NCBI GenBank assembly: GCA_958009055.1
Contig: OY253653.1
Span: forward strand, 62,001-126,000
DNA: 64,000 nucleotides
Reading direction: 5' to 3'
Origin: Choricystis sp. odSpoLacu1
Lineage: Eukaryota > Chlorophyta > Trebouxiophyceae
This document shows positions 61,306 to 64,000 of this stretch, one piece after another; the stretch's first letter is position 1, and each line of letters begins with the position of its first letter. The notes under the pieces are model-generated. The model saw only the letters and a list, made by a program, of their open reading frames with translations. It had not been told where the DNA came from and ran no database searches. Position numbers and translations under genes: made by a program.

Positions 61306-63386
61306 TCACTTCTCCTCCTCGTCCTCAAAGTCCAGCAGCATCGGCCCATCCGCCGCGGCGGACGCTGACTCCAGCTCCCTCGCCCCCCCCATGGCCAGGG
61401 GCGGCATGTCGGCCAGGGAGCGCAGGTGGGGGCGGGCGGCGGTGTACGCGTTCGCCACCGCGTCCCCTGGCGTCGCTCTGTGCGTCACGTCGTGCAGCCT
61501 CACGACCGCCTCCCCCGTGAACACGGCCCCCGGGGACAGGGTGACGACGCGCGCCACCTCGCCGATGACGGTGGTGGCGGACCGGCGCAGGCCTCCCGGG
61601 GGGGGCGCGGGCGCGCGCACGCCGACGTCCCGAAACCCGCGCCTCGGAATGGCCTCAATCTCGTGCCTCAGGTCGCCCGTGCGCAGGATGAGGGAGGAGC
61701 CCAGAGCCCGTGCCCACGGGTCGCGCGAGGTGGTGGTCTCGGGGCGGGGAGTGGGGGCCTGCGTTTTCCAGGCGTTGGGCGGGCGCCGCGCCGCGGCGGC
61801 CGCGGCCGCGGCCTCCTCCGGCACCTCCCCCACGTACAGCCGGTCCAGGTGGCGCAGGCCGTCCAGGGGCACCGGGTCGGGGGATTCATCGACACCGACC
61901 GTCGGTGGCGCCCCGGGGGAGGGGACGTCGAAGCGGACGCGGCCGGCGGTGCCGACGATGGAGGCAAGCGCGGGGCACCTCAACCCCAGGGCCGCCACCA
62001 CGCCCGCCGTAAACGTCATGGGCTGCTTGCCCGTGTTCTGGATCTGCAGCACGAACCTCAGTTGGAGGGGGGGCGGCGGCAACGGGGGCAGAGTCGACGG
62101 CGGGCGCTCGTCCGCGGCGTCTTCGTCGCTGCTGCCGCCCGCGTCGCGCGCTCCCTCAGCCTCCTTCCTCGCCCTCGCCCGCGCGTCCGCGTCGACCGCC
62201 GCGTCAAAGTCGTGAAGGGAGGCGTCGTCGGTGGCCATGAGGGAGAGGGTCAGAGCAGCGGCAAAGGGGTGGGGGTACAGCGCGCGCGACAAGGGCGTGT
62301 CGCCACACACCACCACAACAGAGGGCGCAGGATCAGGCGCCTCGGCCGGCGCCACCCCGGTGCGCGCCACCGACCAGTGCGTGTCCCCCAGGACGCCGTC
62401 CGTGGGGACGGCGGGGGGGGGGGGCGCCCGCCAGGGCGGCGACTCCATCAGCACGCCCGACCAGCGGGAACGCGGGCCGCGCGCCGCCTCCGCCCGCCAT
62501 CAGTTCATCGCCCCCTGGCCTCGTCCACGACGTCACAGTGGCACCATGCAGGTCCAGGGTGGCGGTGGCGCCGGTGGGGTGGGTGAGGGTGATGGCGGGG
62601 AGCCCCGCGCGCGTGCGGGTCGCGCCAATCGCGCCGTCGATGCCAAACTCGGTGTTGATGTAGGCGACGTAGTCATCGATCTCGGCGCTGAGAGAGAGAG
62701 AGAGAGAGTGTGTGTGTGTGTGTGTGTGTGTGAAGGGTGTGAGTTTTGGAGTGTGTTGAGCGAAACGGAGGCGTTTTTCCGCTTCCCCCCTCCCCTCCTT
62801 CCTCTCTCACCTCTCCTCCTCCGTCATTGCGCACCCCCCCTCCAGCTCCACAAACGCCTCAGGCTCCTTGCCCGTCACCGCTTTGGACGCTGCCTCCGCC
62901 CACTCGTTGAACAGGGGGTCGTCAAACGCAGCGTCTTCGTCTGCAAGCGCGCGGGGGTGTGCGGGGGGCACCGCTTGGACGCTGCCTCCGTCCGACGGCG
63001 CAGAGACGGCTTGCAGGGGGGCAACGAGCCCACCCCAGGCTGTGGTGGAGCCAGAGGTGGAGGGGGTGCAGGCGGGGCGGGGGCGGCGGGGTGGCGGCCC
63101 TGGCATGGGGTGTCGGGGGTTGGGGAGAAAACGTGAGTGGCGGGCCTGGGCAGCACTTTTCCTCCACCCACGCACACAGCGCCAGTATCGATGCACACGC
63201 GTGGACCAGACGGGAAGTGGGGGGCACGTCGCGGGCGGTGGGGGGGAGTCGCGGCTGGGGGCGCTCTTGCATGCGGCGGCCAGGCGCTCCGTCCCCATTG
63301 CCCTCTGCCCCGGCGGCCGCGTCACAGTCCACCCCCCTTTCTTCTGCCTCACCTGGAGCCGGCTTGAGCACAGTGTGCAGCCGCAT
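61306..63386 (-). CDS. Glucose-6-phosphate 1-epimerase-like (aldose 1-epimerase fold)
   Basis: Exons complement(63353..63386), complement(62811..63099) and complement(61306..62687) give about 567 aa. The leader MRLHTVLKPAPGPPPRRPRP is transit-like. The mutarotase fold starts at LPAITLTHPTGATATLDLHG, ATVTSWTRPGGDELM, with FPLVGRADGV; after the break GVLGDTHWSVARTG, LSRALYPHPFAAALTLSLM, LRFVLQIQNTGKQPMTFTAGV, LDGLRHLDRLYVGEVPEE. These are the order and spacing of YeaD-type hexose-6-phosphate epimerases. A G12 run (plus strand 62413-62424) splits the frame; one base fewer joins it. Large Ala/Pro-rich insertions explain the length. Some catalytic His/Asp positions are not obvious, so activity is uncertain. 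Confidence 0.7.
62691..62732. repeat. (AG)n(GT)n microsatellite in an intron
   Basis: A short AG tract followed directly by a GT tract lies at the acceptor end (coding strand CT then CA) of intron 2 of the epimerase-like gene. It supplies the polypyrimidine tract of that acceptor. Confidence 0.85.
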
Positions 63387-63567
63387 GGTGGAACCGGGGG
63401 AGAGTGTGCGTGTGTGTGTGTGTGTGTGTGAACACAGGGGGCGTTTCGACCCCAGCACCCCCCTCGCTGCGACGACGCCACCGGGGGTTTTTGAGTGTGT
63501 GTGGTTTGCACGCGCGTTTGCTTTCGTTGTCTCTGTTTTACACCTGCGTGCAACCCACACCCCTCAT

Positions 63568-64000
63568 TCACTCGAACAAATCCGCTATCCTCACTGGCAG
63601 CGGCGGCACCGTCCTCCCCCCTCCCCACGCCTCCAGGTCTGCGCGCGTTGGCGGTGGCGCGGCGGCACACACACCATGCACCACCACCCTCGGCGGCGGG
63701 TGGCGCCGGGCCAGCAGGGCCAGGCGCTTGGTGAAGGCGTCCTGTTGTGTGGGTGAGGGTGGTGTGATGTAAAACAGGGGCGGCGTTTCGTTTTTGGATC
63801 ACTTTTTTTCTTTCCGTCCCCTTTCCTCCCTCCCTCTCTCCTCGCACCTTGCTGCGCGGCGGGTCCAGGCACACCACCAGCCCCGCCGCCGCGGGCACGC
63901 CCCCTCCGCCCGCCCCCAGGGCGGCGTCCGTGGCCACCAGGGCGGCGGCGGTGGGGGGGGGAGGACGGGTCGAGCGCGGCGCGTCGTCGTTGTCGTCGCC
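63568..64000 (-). CDS. 3' end of an unidentified gene (possibly helicase C-terminal)
   Basis: The gene enters from the right edge. The last two exons are complement(63848..64000+) and complement(63568..63741), joined in phase 0 between AAG|GTGCGA and AACAG|GAC. The visible protein reads RSTRPPPP, AALVATDAALGAGGGG, AAAGLVVCLDPPRSK, then DAFTKRLALLARRHPPPRVVVHG, ending VRIADLFE. VATDAA … GLVVCLDPP resembles motif V of SF2 helicases (LVATDxAARGxD … VINYDxP), but the match is weak and the following motif is not seen. The 5' part outside the window is needed to identify it. Confidence 0.4.

Noticed and set aside
61391..63136. Long plus-strand frames opposite the epimerase-like gene
   Set aside because: Shadow frames of the minus-strand coding exons, which carry recognisable family motifs.

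Overview
The window looks like nuclear DNA from a small photosynthetic eukaryote (microalga) with a compact, very GC-rich genome. About 35 protein genes fit in 64 kb, on both strands, usually with 0 to 4 short introns that begin GTGAG or GTG and end in a C-rich tract plus CACAG or CAG. Plastid ancestry is shown by a plastid-type FabG, a plastid-type pyruvate dehydrogenase E1-beta, a CURT1/CAAD thylakoid protein, an S1-domain protein with a transit-like leader, a plastid-type thioredoxin and an FO synthase. I cannot fix the phylum. The F-box plus Tubby architecture and the CofG-CofH fusion fit a green alga, but other algal groups are not excluded.

Layout. 0-9.8 kb: 3' end of an unidentified gene, several small unknown or four-helix membrane-protein genes, a mitochondrial pyruvate carrier (MPC2-like), a broken tandem copy of one tetraspan gene, and plastid FabG. 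9.9-24.4 kb: NRAMP metal transporter, a Cys-rich candidate locus carrying an exact 78-bp tandem duplication, the exosome nuclease RRP44/DIS3, an F-box Tubby-like protein, another tetraspan gene, splicing factor YJU2, a 2OG-Fe(II) oxygenase and an EgtD-like methyltransferase. 25-36 kb: a secreted small protein, RNA polymerase subunit RPB5, FO synthase, S1 protein, thioredoxin-like protein, CURT1, PPC decarboxylase (HAL3) and the cytochrome-oxidase assembly factor CMC2. 36-47 kb: IWS1, an Mpv17/PMP22 protein, plastid PDH E1-beta, sphingosine kinase, Rab GDI and a three-exon unknown. 47.8-54.1 kb: three paralogous secreted proteins built of 7-residue repeats of the form xxN(V/I)xPx, the most unusual feature here. 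54.8-64 kb: GNAT acetyltransferase, glutamate dehydrogenase, a NIP30-type protein, a DUF815-like protein, a small mitochondrial protein, a glucose-6-phosphate-1-epimerase-like protein and the 3' end of an unidentified gene.

Two genome-wide patterns stand out. First, about a dozen breaks in otherwise well-conserved reading frames lie at or near G or C homopolymer runs, and every one needs removal of exactly one base; this is either a systematic consensus error or a real slippage phenomenon. Second, introns are G/T-rich at the 5' end and C/A-rich at the 3' end, with the polypyrimidine tract often being a pure C run (up to 25 C), so the two ends can base-pair.

Exon limits were set by hand from splice-site consensus and preservation of known protein families. 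They are inference, not transcript evidence.
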